A stretch of DNA of 41,145 nt from a virus: the IMG/VR virus record IMGVR_UViG_3300009553_000007, positions 1 through 41,145 of that record; one strand, written 5' to 3'. The position numbers and the translations under genes were made by a program. Each line of letters begins with the position of its first letter. Position 1 is the first letter of the stretch. Under the pieces are notes generated by a model. That model saw only the letters and a program-made list of their open reading frames with translations. It ran no database searches and had not been told where the DNA came from. Below, piece after piece: positions 1 through 7,574 of this stretch.

Positions 1-123
1 GCGGTACTTCTTCGTGCCCTGCCCTAAGTGCAGTTATTTCCAGACCTTGAAATGGTGCAATGTCCTGTTTTCCTTTCCAATCCTGGGTGGAACGGGTGAC
101 CCGCCTGGAAGCTCCCCGGCCAC
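1..123. repeat. Terminal direct repeat, left copy (contig closure)
   Basis: These 123 bases are identical to the last 123 bases of the window, and the terminase reading frame continues through the join. This shows that the contig is circular or circularly permuted. The repeat lies in the middle of a gene and a cos-like site lies elsewhere, so it is more likely an assembly overlap than a physical phage end. Confidence 0.95.
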
Positions 124-1408
124 AGTCCTCGAACGTCGCCCTGCCGACGCCGTCCTTGTCTGCGACAACCCAGAGTGCCGCGCGCATCTCACCGACGCCG
201 ACCGCCTCGCCATGATTTACGATGCGCGATCGCACTGGCGCGCCACCGCGCCATTCACCGGCGTTCGCGGGTTTCATCTGAACGGGCTGTACACGCCCTT
301 CAAACCCAAGCGCGGCTATCGGAATCGACTTCACCAAGCCGCCGCCGAATTCCTGGCCGCCAAAAAAAAGGGCCACTTCGACATCATGGTTTGGGTCAAC
401 ACCTTCCTGGCGGAGACCTACGAAGAGATCGGCGACCGAAGCGAAACCAAGGATCTGCTCAAGCGTCGCGAGAATTACGGGCCCGAACTCCCGCCGGAGG
501 TCCTCGTGCTCACGATGGCTGTGGACGTCCAAGGCGACCGGCTCGAGCTCGAGGTCACTGGGTGGGGCGCGGACTTCGAGAGTTGGGCTGTTCAGTATTT
601 GATCATCCCAGGAAACCCGTTGCAGCCGCAGGTTTGGCGCGAACTCGACGCCGTCTTAGAGCGCACCTGGCGTGCGCGCACAGAGCAAAGCGCAGAGAGC
701 AAAGCGCAAGACACCCCTTCCCCCTTAGCTCCTGGCTCTTTGCCCGCTCCGCGTGAATTGCACATCCTTTGCACAACCATCGATTCCAGCGCCTACACCG
801 ACGAGGTGTTGGGTTACACCAAGCCGCGATTTGCGCGGCGCGTTTTTGCGGTGCGCGGCAGCAACATCCCAGGCCAGCCACTTGTCGGGACAATCAGCCG
901 GAACAACCGGCGTCGCGCACCCGTTTATCGTATTGGGACAGACACAGCCAAGAGCATCGTCCACGGCCGATTGAAGCTGGAGGCGTCAGGACCTGGCTAC
1001 ATGCATTACCCGCGGGGCGACGAGTATGGGTTTGACGACGTGTACTTCAGCGGCCTGACAGCGGAAGAGCCGCGCGTTGTGTACACCAAAGGCATTCCCA
1101 AGCGCGTTTGGGTGAAGACACGGCCGCGCAACGAACCGTTGGACATCCGCGTGTACGCGGCCGCGGCCATCGCCATCCTGCAGCCTGATTGGAATGTGCT
1201 AACTAAGCGGCTCGCTGCGAAAATCCGGACTTATACATTGCAACCGTACAGCGACGCGTCCCCGACGCCTGCTGATTCAAATGCGACACTGGACCCAAAT
1301 CAAATTGCAGCAGCACGCGCGAATCCGCAGGCGTCCAAAACCGTCCGCCCCTCAAAACCTCCTGGCAGCTCCAAAAAAAACTTTGTGACCGGCTGGAAGA
1401 AATACTGA
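1..1408 (+). CDS. Terminase large subunit, GpA family (C-terminal two thirds; gene wraps from 40355)
   Basis: This is the remainder of the large terminase, whose N-terminal ATPase starts at TTG 40355. Joined across the contig ends (40355-41022 plus 1-1408) the protein is 691 aa, close to the usual GpA size. The ATPase and nuclease of this enzyme cut concatemeric DNA and drive it into the prohead. Visible here are a Cys pair (CPKC) and a second one (CDNPEC), matching the zinc-like insert of GpA proteins. The nuclease domain opens with AVDVQGDRLELEVTGWG, a hallmark of the family (where VDVQ.DRLE is conserved). The C-terminus ends in a basic, proline-rich tail with FVTGWKKY. An in-frame insert at about 668-750 looks like the genome's mini-repeats. 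The family call is firm. Confidence 0.93.
   Translation, partial: RYFFVPCPKCSYFQTLKWCNVLFSFPILGGTGDPPGSSPATVLERRPADAVLVCDNPECRAHLTDADRLAMIYDARSHWRATAPFTGVRGFHLNGLYTPFKPKRGYRNRLHQAAAEFLAAKKKGHFDIMVWVNTFLAETYEEIGDRSETKDLLKRRENYGPELPPEVLVLTMAVDVQGDRLELEVTGWGADFESWAVQYLIIPGNPLQPQVWRELDAVLERTWRARTEQSAESKAQDTPSPLAPGSLPAPRELHILCTTIDSSAYTDEVLGYTKPRFARRVFAVRGSNIPGQPLVGTISRNNRRRAPVYRIGTDTAKSIVHGRLKLEASGPGYMHYPRGDEYGFDDVYFSGLTAEEPRVVYTKGIPKRVWVKTRPRNEPLDIRVYAAAAIAILQPDWNVLTKRLAAKIRTYTLQPYSDASPTPADSNATLDPNQIAAARANPQASKTVRPSKPPGSSKKNFVTGWKKY
668..750 (+). repeat. Mini-repeat insertion inside the terminase nuclease region
   Basis: The stretch has AGAGCAAAGCGCAGAGAGCAA, then a pyrimidine-rich part with CCCTTAGCTCCTGGCTC. 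The same words occur in intergenic leaders at 19470-19570 and 20336-20420. Here they are read in frame as a Ser/Ala/Pro-rich loop of about 28 residues between two conserved nuclease segments. This looks like a non-coding repeat inserted in a tolerant surface loop. Confidence 0.6.
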
Positions 1409-1413
1409 TTCCC

Positions 1414-1662
1414 ATGCACTACAGAAACGGCAGAGAAGCAAAAAACGGTGACAAGATAATCCAACTCCAAACGGATGGACCTGTCATCACTGCGGTTGGA
1501 GTCCTCTACGATGCGACTCCTGGAAACGACTACTGCAACGGTTACATCGCGCCAACCCAGCAGCAACCGCATGGAGCGTGTATGTGTGACTGCCTGCATG
1601 TGGACGACCTCGCGGCCATCCTCGCTGAGAAGGGGCTGGATAAACGACCGAAAGGCAAGTGA
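1414..1662 (+). CDS. Conserved small phage protein, function unknown (82 aa)
   Basis: The 82-aa protein starts with MHYRNGREAKNGD, followed by GNDYCNGYIAP and CMCDCLHVDDLAAI. The Cys and Asp/His clusters suggest a compact beta fold, perhaps metal-binding, but I cannot assign a family function. It starts five bases after the terminase stop, and the next gene starts just after its own stop, so it is part of the packaging/head operon. Similar small proteins next to terminase genes are common in metagenomic phages. No Shine-Dalgarno sequence is visible. Confidence 0.7.
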   Translation: MHYRNGREAKNGDKIIQLQTDGPVITAVGVLYDATPGNDYCNGYIAPTQQQPHGACMCDCLHVDDLAAILAEKGLDKRPKGK

Positions 1663-1664
1663 TC

Positions 1665-1922
1665 ATGGCTCAACCCGTCAACCTTTGCGAAAAACTCGCT
1701 GGCGAATGCTACGAGGCGTACTGCGTTGCGGTCGGCGGCCGCGCCTTCAACGGCGATGTGCTTCCGAGTTGGCTGATCTTCCGCGCGGATCCCACCAAGC
1801 GAAAACAGAGTGACGCCTGGCTGCAAGTTGCGATCGTCGCTGCGGAAGGCGTCATTAGAGTTCTCACTGGCACCGACGACCCTCTTTTCCCACGCTCCAC
1901 GCTCCACGCTCCCACGCTCTAA
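1665..1922 (+). CDS. Hypothetical protein (85 aa)
   Basis: The ATG at 1665 is preferred; a GTG at 1659 would add two residues. The core is a probably helical domain with Cys and Tyr residues (NLCEKLAGECYEAYC) and the phrase SDAWLQVAIVAAEGVIRVL. The last 10-11 residues (FPRSTLHAPTL) are encoded by the tandem repeat CACGCTCCACGCTCCACGCT, so the gene's original end has been replaced or extended by an intergenic repeat that also supplies the stop. The function is unknown. The position suggests a head-region accessory protein. Confidence 0.6.
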   Translation: MAQPVNLCEKLAGECYEAYCVAVGGRAFNGDVLPSWLIFRADPTKRKQSDAWLQVAIVAAEGVIRVLTGTDDPLFPRSTLHAPTL

Positions 1923-1931
1923 CGACCCCCG
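1885..1931 (+). repeat. Tandem CACGCTC heptad leader
   Basis: Several CACGCTC/CCACGCT units in tandem cover the end of the previous gene and reach the next start codon at 1932. The same heptad family precedes the genes at 4757 and 40355 and forms the start of the gene at 26536. Confidence 0.75.
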
Positions 1932-2513
1932 ATGGAACCCTCCGCCCTTACCGCCAACACAAACGTCATCTGGAACGAGACCGTCTCGTTTGATCCAGGG
2001 GACGGTCGCACAATTGGTAGTCCGGTGGACGGCTGGACATTGAAATACCGTTTTCGCGGACCGGCGAACTACACCATCGTCGCGGGGCCCAACGGCGCGT
2101 CGCACACCGTCACCTTGGCCGCGGCCGTCACCAACACGTACGCACCTGGTGATTACTGGTGGTTCAGTTACGTCGAGAAAGGCGCAGAGCGTTTCGACTA
2201 CAAGAGCGGTCGCATCACCATCAAAGCGGATCCCGTCGCGGCGACGGCCGCATTTGACGGCCGCACCAACGCGCAAAAGATGATCACGGCCATCGAGGCC
2301 ATGATGCAAGGCACCGCGTCGCGAGAAGAGCAGTCGTACACGATCAACGCTCCTGGCGGTGGTGGACGCAGTTTGAGTTTCTTCCCGCGCGAGGACCTCA
2401 TCAAATTCCTGCAATTTTTCCAACGTGCCCGCGAGGCAGAAGTCGCCGCCGAAAACGCGGCAGCCGGCCGCGGCACCGGTCGCCGAATCCTGACACGGTT
2501 CACCCGCTCCTGA
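1932..2513 (+). CDS. Two-domain phage protein with a gpW-like C-terminal half (193 aa)
   Basis: The N-terminal half (about 1-100) is beta-rich (DGWTLKYRFRGPANYTIV, then DYWWFSYVEKGAERFDYKSGRITI), like an immunoglobulin-type or structural adaptor domain. The C-terminal half has an alanine-rich helix and then EEQSYTINAPGGGGRSLSF and a helix ending in REAEVAAENAA. This order of helix, YTI..GRSL strand turn and helix resembles head-tail joining proteins of the gpW type and small phage proteins with a similar plan. The position between terminase and portal fits a head accessory role. The family assignment is tentative. Confidence 0.6.
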   Translation: MEPSALTANTNVIWNETVSFDPGDGRTIGSPVDGWTLKYRFRGPANYTIVAGPNGASHTVTLAAAVTNTYAPGDYWWFSYVEKGAERFDYKSGRITIKADPVAATAAFDGRTNAQKMITAIEAMMQGTASREEQSYTINAPGGGGRSLSFFPREDLIKFLQFFQRAREAEVAAENAAAGRGTGRRILTRFTRS

Positions 2514-2701
2514 TGATCGCATTTTCCATCGGACAAATCGTCTATTTGAAGATCAAGGCTGAAGTGCCCGGGATGGTCACTGGAATTCTCGTCCGCCCAA
2601 CCGGCCCCCTCTTTCTCGTCACATGGTCCTCGGACATGACCGAGCGGTATCACTACGCAGTCGAACTCACGGCGGAGAAGAGCTTCGCAACAGTCGAATG
2701 A
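2513..2701 (+). CDS. Small beta-rich phage protein (62 aa), function unknown
   Basis: The start codon overlaps the previous stop (TGATG), which points to translational coupling. The sequence FSIGQIVYLKIKAEVPG, then GILVRPTGPLFLVTW and YHYAVELTAEKSF has the look of a small SH3-like barrel protein. Such short proteins are common in head-gene clusters of phages with GpA terminases. No enzymatic motif is visible. Confidence 0.65.
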   Translation: MIAFSIGQIVYLKIKAEVPGMVTGILVRPTGPLFLVTWSSDMTERYHYAVELTAEKSFATVE

Positions 2702-2937
2702 AGGCCTTCCAAAGTCTCAACTCCGTGGCCCGGCCGTATCCCAGCCAGACATTGACCAGCGCCGAACCCAGCGAGCTCGTCGGCGCCCTCGGCCATTTGG
2801 TGGACCTGTACAAATGCCGCAACGACCGGTATATCGCAGCCGACGACAGTTCTCTCCCCGATCCCATTCTCCTCCGCATTCAGCAGCTCACTGATCTGAT
2901 CATCGCTAAAAACGGAATTCGGCCCACTCTCGCATGA
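2698..2937 (+). CDS. Hypothetical protein (79 aa)
   Basis: I chose the ATG at 2698 because it overlaps the preceding stop as ATGA; longer in-frame versions would overlap that gene extensively. The protein is mostly helical (SELVGALGHLVDLYKCRNDRYI, then LLRIQQLTDLIIAKN) and has no recognised domain. It sits in an ATGA-coupled run of three small genes ahead of the portal gene. Confidence 0.6.
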   Translation: MKAFQSLNSVARPYPSQTLTSAEPSELVGALGHLVDLYKCRNDRYIAADDSSLPDPILLRIQQLTDLIIAKNGIRPTLA

Positions 2938-3134
2938 ACAAAATCGCCCTTATCATCGGACTCCTATTTTCCGCCCCGCAAACAGCCGGAGAAAAACGCG
3001 CGGCAGACAAAGCACGCATTTCACAGCTCTGCGTCCCCAAAACATTTGCTATCCGCAGCTCGCCTTTTCGCCTTCCGAACCAGCGTCAACGCCGGCGCGA
3101 CGCCCGTCGCCGCGGCGAGCCCGTCGCCTGCTAG
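2934..3134 (+). CDS. Possible small protein with repeat-derived tail (66 aa)
   Basis: An ATGA overlap with the gene before it and a hydrophobic start (MNKIALIIGLLFSAPQ, signal-peptide- or membrane-like) support a real start. From about residue 18 on, the codons run through the mini-repeat field that leads to the portal gene, giving an Arg-rich tail that looks meaningless. It may be a short membrane peptide whose end was overwritten by repeats, or a remnant. Confidence 0.35.
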   Translation: MNKIALIIGLLFSAPQTAGEKRAADKARISQLCVPKTFAIRSSPFRLPNQRQRRRDARRRGEPVAC

Positions 3135-3218
3135 AGTGGCACGGGCGCTCCGCCCGTCCTTCCGTGCGACCCGCGCGGAAGCCCCTTTCCCATCCGTCTC
3201 ATCCGTCTCATTCGTCCC
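3085..3218 (+). repeat. Compound repeat leader of the portal gene
   Basis: In order there are a CGCCGGCGCGACGCCCGTCG palindromic region, a TGGCACGGGCGCTCCGCCCGTCC hairpin-like element, and three tandem 9-bp units of the type TCCGTCTCA ending in CGTCCC directly at the ATG. The 9-bp family recurs at 6079, 11984, 14930 and 22165. Confidence 0.65.
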
Positions 3219-4709
3219 ATGTCCATTCTCGACACCCTTTTGTCCCGCATCGGCTACAGCCCCACGCCGCCCAAGCGCGCCCAGCGCGACTTCACTGCCG
3301 CGTCGCAGAACCGTTTATTCAACGACTGGATCATCAACGGGGCCTCGCGCAACGAGAAGATCCGGCGCGGGCTGGTCACCATGCGCGCGCGCTCGCGCGA
3401 CCTGTGTGAGAACGACGACTACGCGCGGAAATTCGTCGGCCTTTGTAAGACCAACATCAGCGGACCATTTGGCGTGAAGAACGTCATGGACATTGTTGAT
3501 CCCAACGGCAAACCCGACACCGTCGCGAACAAAATCGTTCAGGACGCCTGGCTGACCTGGTGCAAGAAAGAGAACTGCACAGTCACCGGCCAACTATCGA
3601 TGGCAGACGTGCAGCACGTCATCATTGAGACCTTGCCGCAGGACGGCGAATTCCTCGTGCGCAAAGTCCGCGGGTTCGACAACCCGTTCCGATTCGCGTT
3701 GCAGCTCCTGCCCGTGGATTGTCTGAACGAAGAGCTGAACAAGGATCTGCCCAACGGCAACAAGATCCGGATGGGCGTCGAGCGCGACGTGTGGAAACGG
3801 CCCGTGGCGTATCACATCCGCACCGAAGACACCTCCGACATTTTCTACTCGCTGCAGGCCGACACAAAAAACGAACGCCTCCCAGCCAGCGACGTGATAC
3901 ACGGCTTCATTCCGACGAGCATCAATCAGCTTCGCGGCATACCGTGGTTCCACACCGCGGCGCCAGGCATGCATATGCTTGGGGGATACGAAGAGGCGGC
4001 CGTCGTCGCCGCGCGGTCCGGCGCAGCCAATATGGGTTTTCTTGAAAAGACCCCTGACGCCAACGGCAGCTACGTGGCTGACGACGAAGACGAGAGCGGC
4101 AACAAGATCAACGATTTTTCACCTGGCACAATCGAGGCGCTCCCAGCCGGCTACAAATTCAGCGCGTCAGACTTCGATTATCCCCACGCGCAATTCCCGA
4201 GCTTTTGCAAACACGTGTTACGCCGGATCTCTGCGGGCCTGCAAGTGTCGTACAACTCACTCAGCGGCGACCTGGAGTCCGTAAACTACTCATCGATCCG
4301 CGCTGGCCTCCTGGAAGAGCGCGACGTTTGGATCCTTTTGCAGAACTGGTTCATCGGTCATTTCCTCGCGGACGTATTCAAAGATTGGCTCACCATGTCC
4401 ATTGCCACGCGACAAGTGGCACTGCCCCAGGCCAAGTTTGAGAAATTCAATCGCCCATGTTTTGTGGGTCGTCGCTGGCCCTGGGTCGATCCGATGAAAG
4501 ACATAATGGCGAAGAAAGAGGCGATCGCTGCCGGGCTCGACACCCGCACCGACACCATTGCTGAGATGGGCGGCGACCGCCGCGAAGTCGATCGGACATT
4601 GAAGGAAGAAAACGACGAAGCCGCCAAAGCCGGCCTGAAATTCGACGTCGCCACCGACCCATCCTTGTTGATCGAAGACCCGAACCCACCCGCGCCAGGC
4701 GAAGCATAG
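3219..4709 (+). CDS. Portal protein, lambda gpB type
   Basis: The 496-aa protein forms the dodecameric ring at the capsid vertex through which DNA enters and leaves and on which the tail is mounted. The N-terminal signature RARSRDLCENDDYARKFV followed by CKTNISGPFG matches lambda-type portals (phage_portal_2). So do QDGEFLVRKV, FALQLLPVDCL, VIHGFIPTSINQLRGIPWF and the YNSLSGDLESVNYSSIRAG segment. The size fits the family. The C-terminus is a short Pro-rich tail. The gene lies downstream of terminase, as in lambdoid head operons. The start ATG directly follows the tandem 9-bp repeats and has no Shine-Dalgarno sequence. Confidence 0.93.
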   Translation: MSILDTLLSRIGYSPTPPKRAQRDFTAASQNRLFNDWIINGASRNEKIRRGLVTMRARSRDLCENDDYARKFVGLCKTNISGPFGVKNVMDIVDPNGKPDTVANKIVQDAWLTWCKKENCTVTGQLSMADVQHVIIETLPQDGEFLVRKVRGFDNPFRFALQLLPVDCLNEELNKDLPNGNKIRMGVERDVWKRPVAYHIRTEDTSDIFYSLQADTKNERLPASDVIHGFIPTSINQLRGIPWFHTAAPGMHMLGGYEEAAVVAARSGAANMGFLEKTPDANGSYVADDEDESGNKINDFSPGTIEALPAGYKFSASDFDYPHAQFPSFCKHVLRRISAGLQVSYNSLSGDLESVNYSSIRAGLLEERDVWILLQNWFIGHFLADVFKDWLTMSIATRQVALPQAKFEKFNRPCFVGRRWPWVDPMKDIMAKKEAIAAGLDTRTDTIAEMGGDRREVDRTLKEENDEAAKAGLKFDVATDPSLLIEDPNPPAPGEA

Positions 4710-4756
4710 GAGCGCAGCGTTTACGCTGCTTCACGCTCCGGCCAACACCGCAATCC
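4710..4756 (+). repeat. Palindromic repeat plus CACGCTC unit
   Basis: GGAGCGCAGCGTTTACGCTGC is a small palindromic element (GCAGCG-TTTA-CGCTGC), followed by TTCACGCTCCGG. It has the same architecture as the element at 26208-26234. It lies between the portal stop and the next start. Confidence 0.6.
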
Positions 4757-4918
4757 ATGAAAAACACACCAGACCCTTATCACGCCGGCGCCCGCGCTGA
4801 GCGTGTCGCTTTTCTCCGCCACTTACGCCGCGAGCTGCCCATCCTGGAGCGCTCCCGAGTCATCGCCTGGGTCAAGGACCGCGCCAAGCGGTATCGCGCC
4901 CGCGCTGGCGGATTGTGA
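4757..4918 (+). CDS. Small basic protein (53 aa) between portal and capsid genes
   Basis: The reading frame runs ATG 4757 to TGA 4916-4918 and gives MKNTPDPYHAGARAERVAF, then a basic helical segment (WVKDRAKRYRARAGGL). Many lambdoid head operons have a 50-70 aa gene directly after the portal gene. That position and the clean start after a repeat element support it. The function is not known. Confidence 0.5.
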   Translation: MKNTPDPYHAGARAERVAFLRHLRRELPILERSRVIAWVKDRAKRYRARAGGL

Positions 4919-5010
4919 GGAGCGCGGCTCTGCGAGCCGCAGCAAGCCCGGCAGCCGGCCAGATTACCCTTTAACCTAAAGGTGAACTCGTGCATTAACG
5001 GCCGTCAGCA
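4919..5010 (+). repeat. Palindromic GCGCGGCTCTGCGAGCCGC repeat leader
   Basis: AGCGCGGCTCTGCGAGCCGCA folds into a perfect short hairpin (GCGGCTC-TGC-GAGCCGC). Near-identical copies lie at 19504, 24200 and 25656, with one- or two-base differences in the loop. The rest of the gap has no gene. Confidence 0.75.
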
Positions 5011-5241
5011 ATGCAGACTGCGGACCTTGAAGCCGAAGACGGCACCATTCGGATCCCTTGGGTTATAGACGACCGCGCTGATTCGTCAGCTTTAGGCGGC
5101 CGGCTGTTCGATCTGTTGCCGCAGATGCACGAGCTGAGCGTGTCACCCCGTTGGCGGATGTATCTGGACACGTTGCCGCTCGCTGAGCGGCTGCGTAAGA
5201 GAGCAGCCATGCAAACCATCGAGACCCATTGCCACACGTGA
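5011..5241 (+). CDS. Hypothetical protein (76 aa)
   Basis: The protein is acidic at the start (MQTADLEAEDGTIRIPWVI) and helical later (LPLAERLRKRAAMQTIETH). It resembles no family that I recognise. The stop overlaps the next start (GTGA), so the two small genes are coupled. Its place between portal and protease-capsid genes suggests a head-assembly accessory role, but that is inference from position. Confidence 0.5.
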   Translation: MQTADLEAEDGTIRIPWVIDDRADSSALGGRLFDLLPQMHELSVSPRWRMYLDTLPLAERLRKRAAMQTIETHCHT

Positions 5242-5438
5242 ACCTCTTTCGATACGCAGTTGAAGACAGCGCCGGCGCAGGTCGCTTTTACACTGACCAT
5301 CTTGAGAAAGCGCAGATCTTCGCCCGCGAGTACAGCAAGCCAGGCCTGCATTGCAGCATCACCGATCGCGACTTCCCTGGACTGGTGAAATGGTACTTTG
5401 CCGGCAAAGACACCAGCCGGTTCAAACCCGTGGTCTGA
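5238..5438 (+). CDS. Hypothetical protein (66 aa)
   Basis: The GTG at 5238 overlaps the upstream stop as GTGA and is preferred over a TTG at 5229. The sequence NLFRYAVEDSAGAGRFYTDHLEKAQIFAREYS reads as a small alpha/beta domain. There is no recognised motif. It ends before the leader repeats of the protease-capsid gene. Confidence 0.5.
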   Translation: MNLFRYAVEDSAGAGRFYTDHLEKAQIFAREYSKPGLHCSITDRDFPGLVKWYFAGKDTSRFKPVV

Positions 5439-5554
5439 TTTCCCTCTCTCTGCGTTTCTGCGCCTCTGCGCCTCTGCGGTTTTTCCCTCTCAGCCCGGCT
5501 TTGTGCAAATCAGTTCCTTTGTCATTGGAGGCGCTGTCGCGCATTTAACACGTA
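5439..5554 (+). repeat. CTCTGCG-type repeat leader of the capsid gene
   Basis: TCTGCGTTTCTGCGCCTCTGCGCCTCTGCGG is a tandem pyrimidine-rich repeat. The family recurs before the starts at 7830 and 21979. Similar CTCTGCG strings are widespread in intergenic DNA of several bacterial phyla. The GTG start lies about 80 bases beyond the repeat. Confidence 0.65.
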
Positions 5555-7489
5555 GTGACTGCACCAGCGTTGCCATACAAAACCCTCCCGGCTTTCGACA
5601 AGCCACAATCCCGCTCATTTAGCCTCACCAAAGACTGCATCGACATCGAGAACCGCACAGTGGATGTCGCCTTCAGCAGTGAAACTCCAGTCGAACGTTG
5701 GTTCGGTTTCGAGATCCTCGATCACAGCAGCGGCGCCGTCGATCTGTCCCGCCTTAACAGTGGCGGCGCCGTACTTGTTGACCACAACACACGCGACCAG
5801 GTCGGCGTAGTGCAAACGGCCGTGATCAGCGCAGACCGCATCGGGCGCGCAAAGTTAAAGTTTGGTCAAAGCGCACGAGCCAAAGAGATTTTCCAAGACG
5901 TGGTGGACGGAATCCGCCCCAACGTCAGTGTCCAATACGAGATTAAGAAGATGGTCCGTGAGAGCGAGGCGGCCGGTGTGGAAACCTTCCGCGCGACCTC
6001 ATGGACCCCTTTCGAGATATCGTTCACCCCTATCCCAGCCGACCACAAAGTCGGCGTCGGCCGTTCGGCCGATTTATCCGTCCCAGAAGTCCCATCAGTC
6101 CCACCCATCGCCCCCCTCACCCCAACACCCCCTCAAATGATCCTCAATCGCACAATTTTGTTAGACCCATTGGCTCCCGCAGGCCTGCCCGCCGCGCCCG
6201 TCACCATCAACGTTCAAGAAATCACGAACAACACGCGCACCGCTGAGGTGACACGCGTCCGTGAGATCCGCCCCCTTGCCAAAGCCCACAACACTTTGGA
6301 CATCGTTGACGAAGCCATCGAAAAAGGCACAGAAGTTGACACGTTCAAGGAAACGATCCTGAAGCGCTACGGCGCCAAGCCCATCGCCGTTGCTGATTCG
6401 TTGATTGGCCTGAGCGACAAAGAAATCAAGCAGTACAGCCTGTTGCGCGCGCTGAACTCCCTCGCCAACCAGCGCCCGCTGGACGGCCTCGAGCTCGAAG
6501 CCAGTAACGCCGTCGCCAAGAGCACCCGCCGCGAAGCCGCAGGGTTCTTCATCCCGCACGATGTCTCGAGCCGTGGATTTTCCTCGAGCAAAGATTTGAG
6601 TAACCGCGAACTACTGGCCGCCTTCGCTGGCATCCAGAACCGCGCATTGAACGTCACCACAGCCACCGCTGGTGGATTCACCGTTGGCACAGACCTGTTG
6701 ACCGGCTCCATGATCGAGCTGTTGAGAAACAACATGGTCGTTTCCCAGCTCGGCGCACGCAGCCTGAGCGGGCTCGTCGGCAACATCGCCATCCCCAAGC
6801 ATACCGGCGGCGCCACGGCGTACTGGTTAGCGGAAGGCGCGACGATTACGCCATCGCAGCAAACGTTCGGTCAATTGGGCCTTACGCCACGATCGCTGAA
6901 CGCGTACACCGCGTACACCAAGCAACTCCTCGCGCAGAGCAGCATTGATATGGAAGCGTTCGTCCGCGGCGACCTCATGGCAGTCCTGGCCATCGCCAAG
7001 GATTTGGCCGCCATCAACGGTGCAGGCGGCGCCGAGCCCGTCGGCATTTTGAACACCACCGGCGTCGGTACCATCACGTATTCCGGCGCGGCCACATGGG
7101 CCAAGGTTGTCGAGAGCGAAACCACATTGGCGACAGCCAACGCACACCGCGGCAACATTGCCTGGCTCAGCTCACCGGCCACGCGCGGCAAATGGAAGAC
7201 AGTCCCGAAGGTCACCGCGCAACCGATTTACCTGATCGAAGGCGGCCTGGCCAACGGCTACCGCTTCGAAGCGACGACACAGATGCCCACCTCGCCCACG
7301 GCGAACCAAACCATCCTTGGAAATTGGTCGGATCTTATTTTGGCCGACTGGGCTGGAATCGACATCACCGTTGACCCGTATTCATTGTCCACATCCGGCC
7401 AGGTCCGCATAGTCGTGAACTTGCTTTGCGACATCGGCGTCCGGAACCCGCTGTCATTCGTCGTCAGCACCGACACCGCCGCGGCGTAA
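5555..7489 (+). CDS. Fused prohead protease and HK97-type major capsid protein
   Basis: The protein has 644 aa. Residues 1-175 are a U35/S78-type prohead protease: His77 in VLVDHNTRDQVG and Ser125 in NVSVQYE stand where the family has its catalytic His and Ser, and SWTPFEISFTPIPAD is the usual TP.EIS..P.PAD end. Residues 176-194 are a Pro/Ser/Val-rich linker. Residues about 195-644 are an HK97-fold capsid protein: a helical delta-like scaffold domain, then GGFTVGTDLLTGSMIELLR (start of the mature shell), EGATITPSQQTFGQL and NGAGGAEPVGIL, and a C-terminal P-domain end. The fused protease presumably removes itself and the delta domain. An ATG at 6137 could still start the capsid half alone. Confidence 0.92.
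   Translation: MTAPALPYKTLPAFDKPQSRSFSLTKDCIDIENRTVDVAFSSETPVERWFGFEILDHSSGAVDLSRLNSGGAVLVDHNTRDQVGVVQTAVISADRIGRAKLKFGQSARAKEIFQDVVDGIRPNVSVQYEIKKMVRESEAAGVETFRATSWTPFEISFTPIPADHKVGVGRSADLSVPEVPSVPPIAPLTPTPPQMILNRTILLDPLAPAGLPAAPVTINVQEITNNTRTAEVTRVREIRPLAKAHNTLDIVDEAIEKGTEVDTFKETILKRYGAKPIAVADSLIGLSDKEIKQYSLLRALNSLANQRPLDGLELEASNAVAKSTRREAAGFFIPHDVSSRGFSSSKDLSNRELLAAFAGIQNRALNVTTATAGGFTVGTDLLTGSMIELLRNNMVVSQLGARSLSGLVGNIAIPKHTGGATAYWLAEGATITPSQQTFGQLGLTPRSLNAYTAYTKQLLAQSSIDMEAFVRGDLMAVLAIAKDLAAINGAGGAEPVGILNTTGVGTITYSGAATWAKVVESETTLATANAHRGNIAWLSSPATRGKWKTVPKVTAQPIYLIEGGLANGYRFEATTQMPTSPTANQTILGNWSDLILADWAGIDITVDPYSLSTSGQVRIVVNLLCDIGVRNPLSFVVSTDTAAA
6079..6136 (+). repeat. 9-bp repeat array encoding the protease-capsid linker
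   Basis: The units GTCCCAGAA, GTCCCATCA and GTCCCACCC are followed by a C-rich run ending in CAA and ATG. The structure is the same as the intergenic leaders at 3189 and 11984. Read in frame it gives the Pro/Val/Ser linker. It probably was once the space between separate protease and capsid genes. Confidence 0.55.
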
Positions 7490-7495
7490 GCACAG

Positions 7496-7560
7496 CACCG
7501 CAAAGTTTCTGAGAGCGCAAAGATTTCCCCCTTTGCGTGCCTTCAGAACTTTGCGGTGAA
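7496..7560 (+). promoter_or_regulatory. Large inverted repeat after the capsid gene
   Basis: CACCGCAAAGTTTCTGA and TCAGAACTTTGCGGTG pair with one bulge, and the inner parts GCGCAAAG and CTTTGCGT pair too. The hairpin lies between the capsid stop and the next start at 7575. There is no clear U-run, so an mRNA-stability or processing element, or a repeat in head-to-head orientation, is as likely as a terminator. Confidence 0.55.
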
Positions 7561-7574
7561 AACAGTTTTCCCCA

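Noticed and set aside
14-1408. Separate 464-aa protein starting at ATG 14
   Set aside because: The frame is open upstream across the circular junction and contains the terminase ATPase. The ATG is an internal Met of the large terminase.
1542-2522. 326-aa minus-strand frame across four small + genes
   Set aside because: It would lie against the operon direction, and the + strand genes are coupled by stop-start overlaps. The composition is typical of an antisense shadow.
3046-3477. 143-aa Arg/Ser-rich frame overlapping the portal start
   Set aside because: It overlaps the portal gene in another frame and runs through repeat DNA without any motif.
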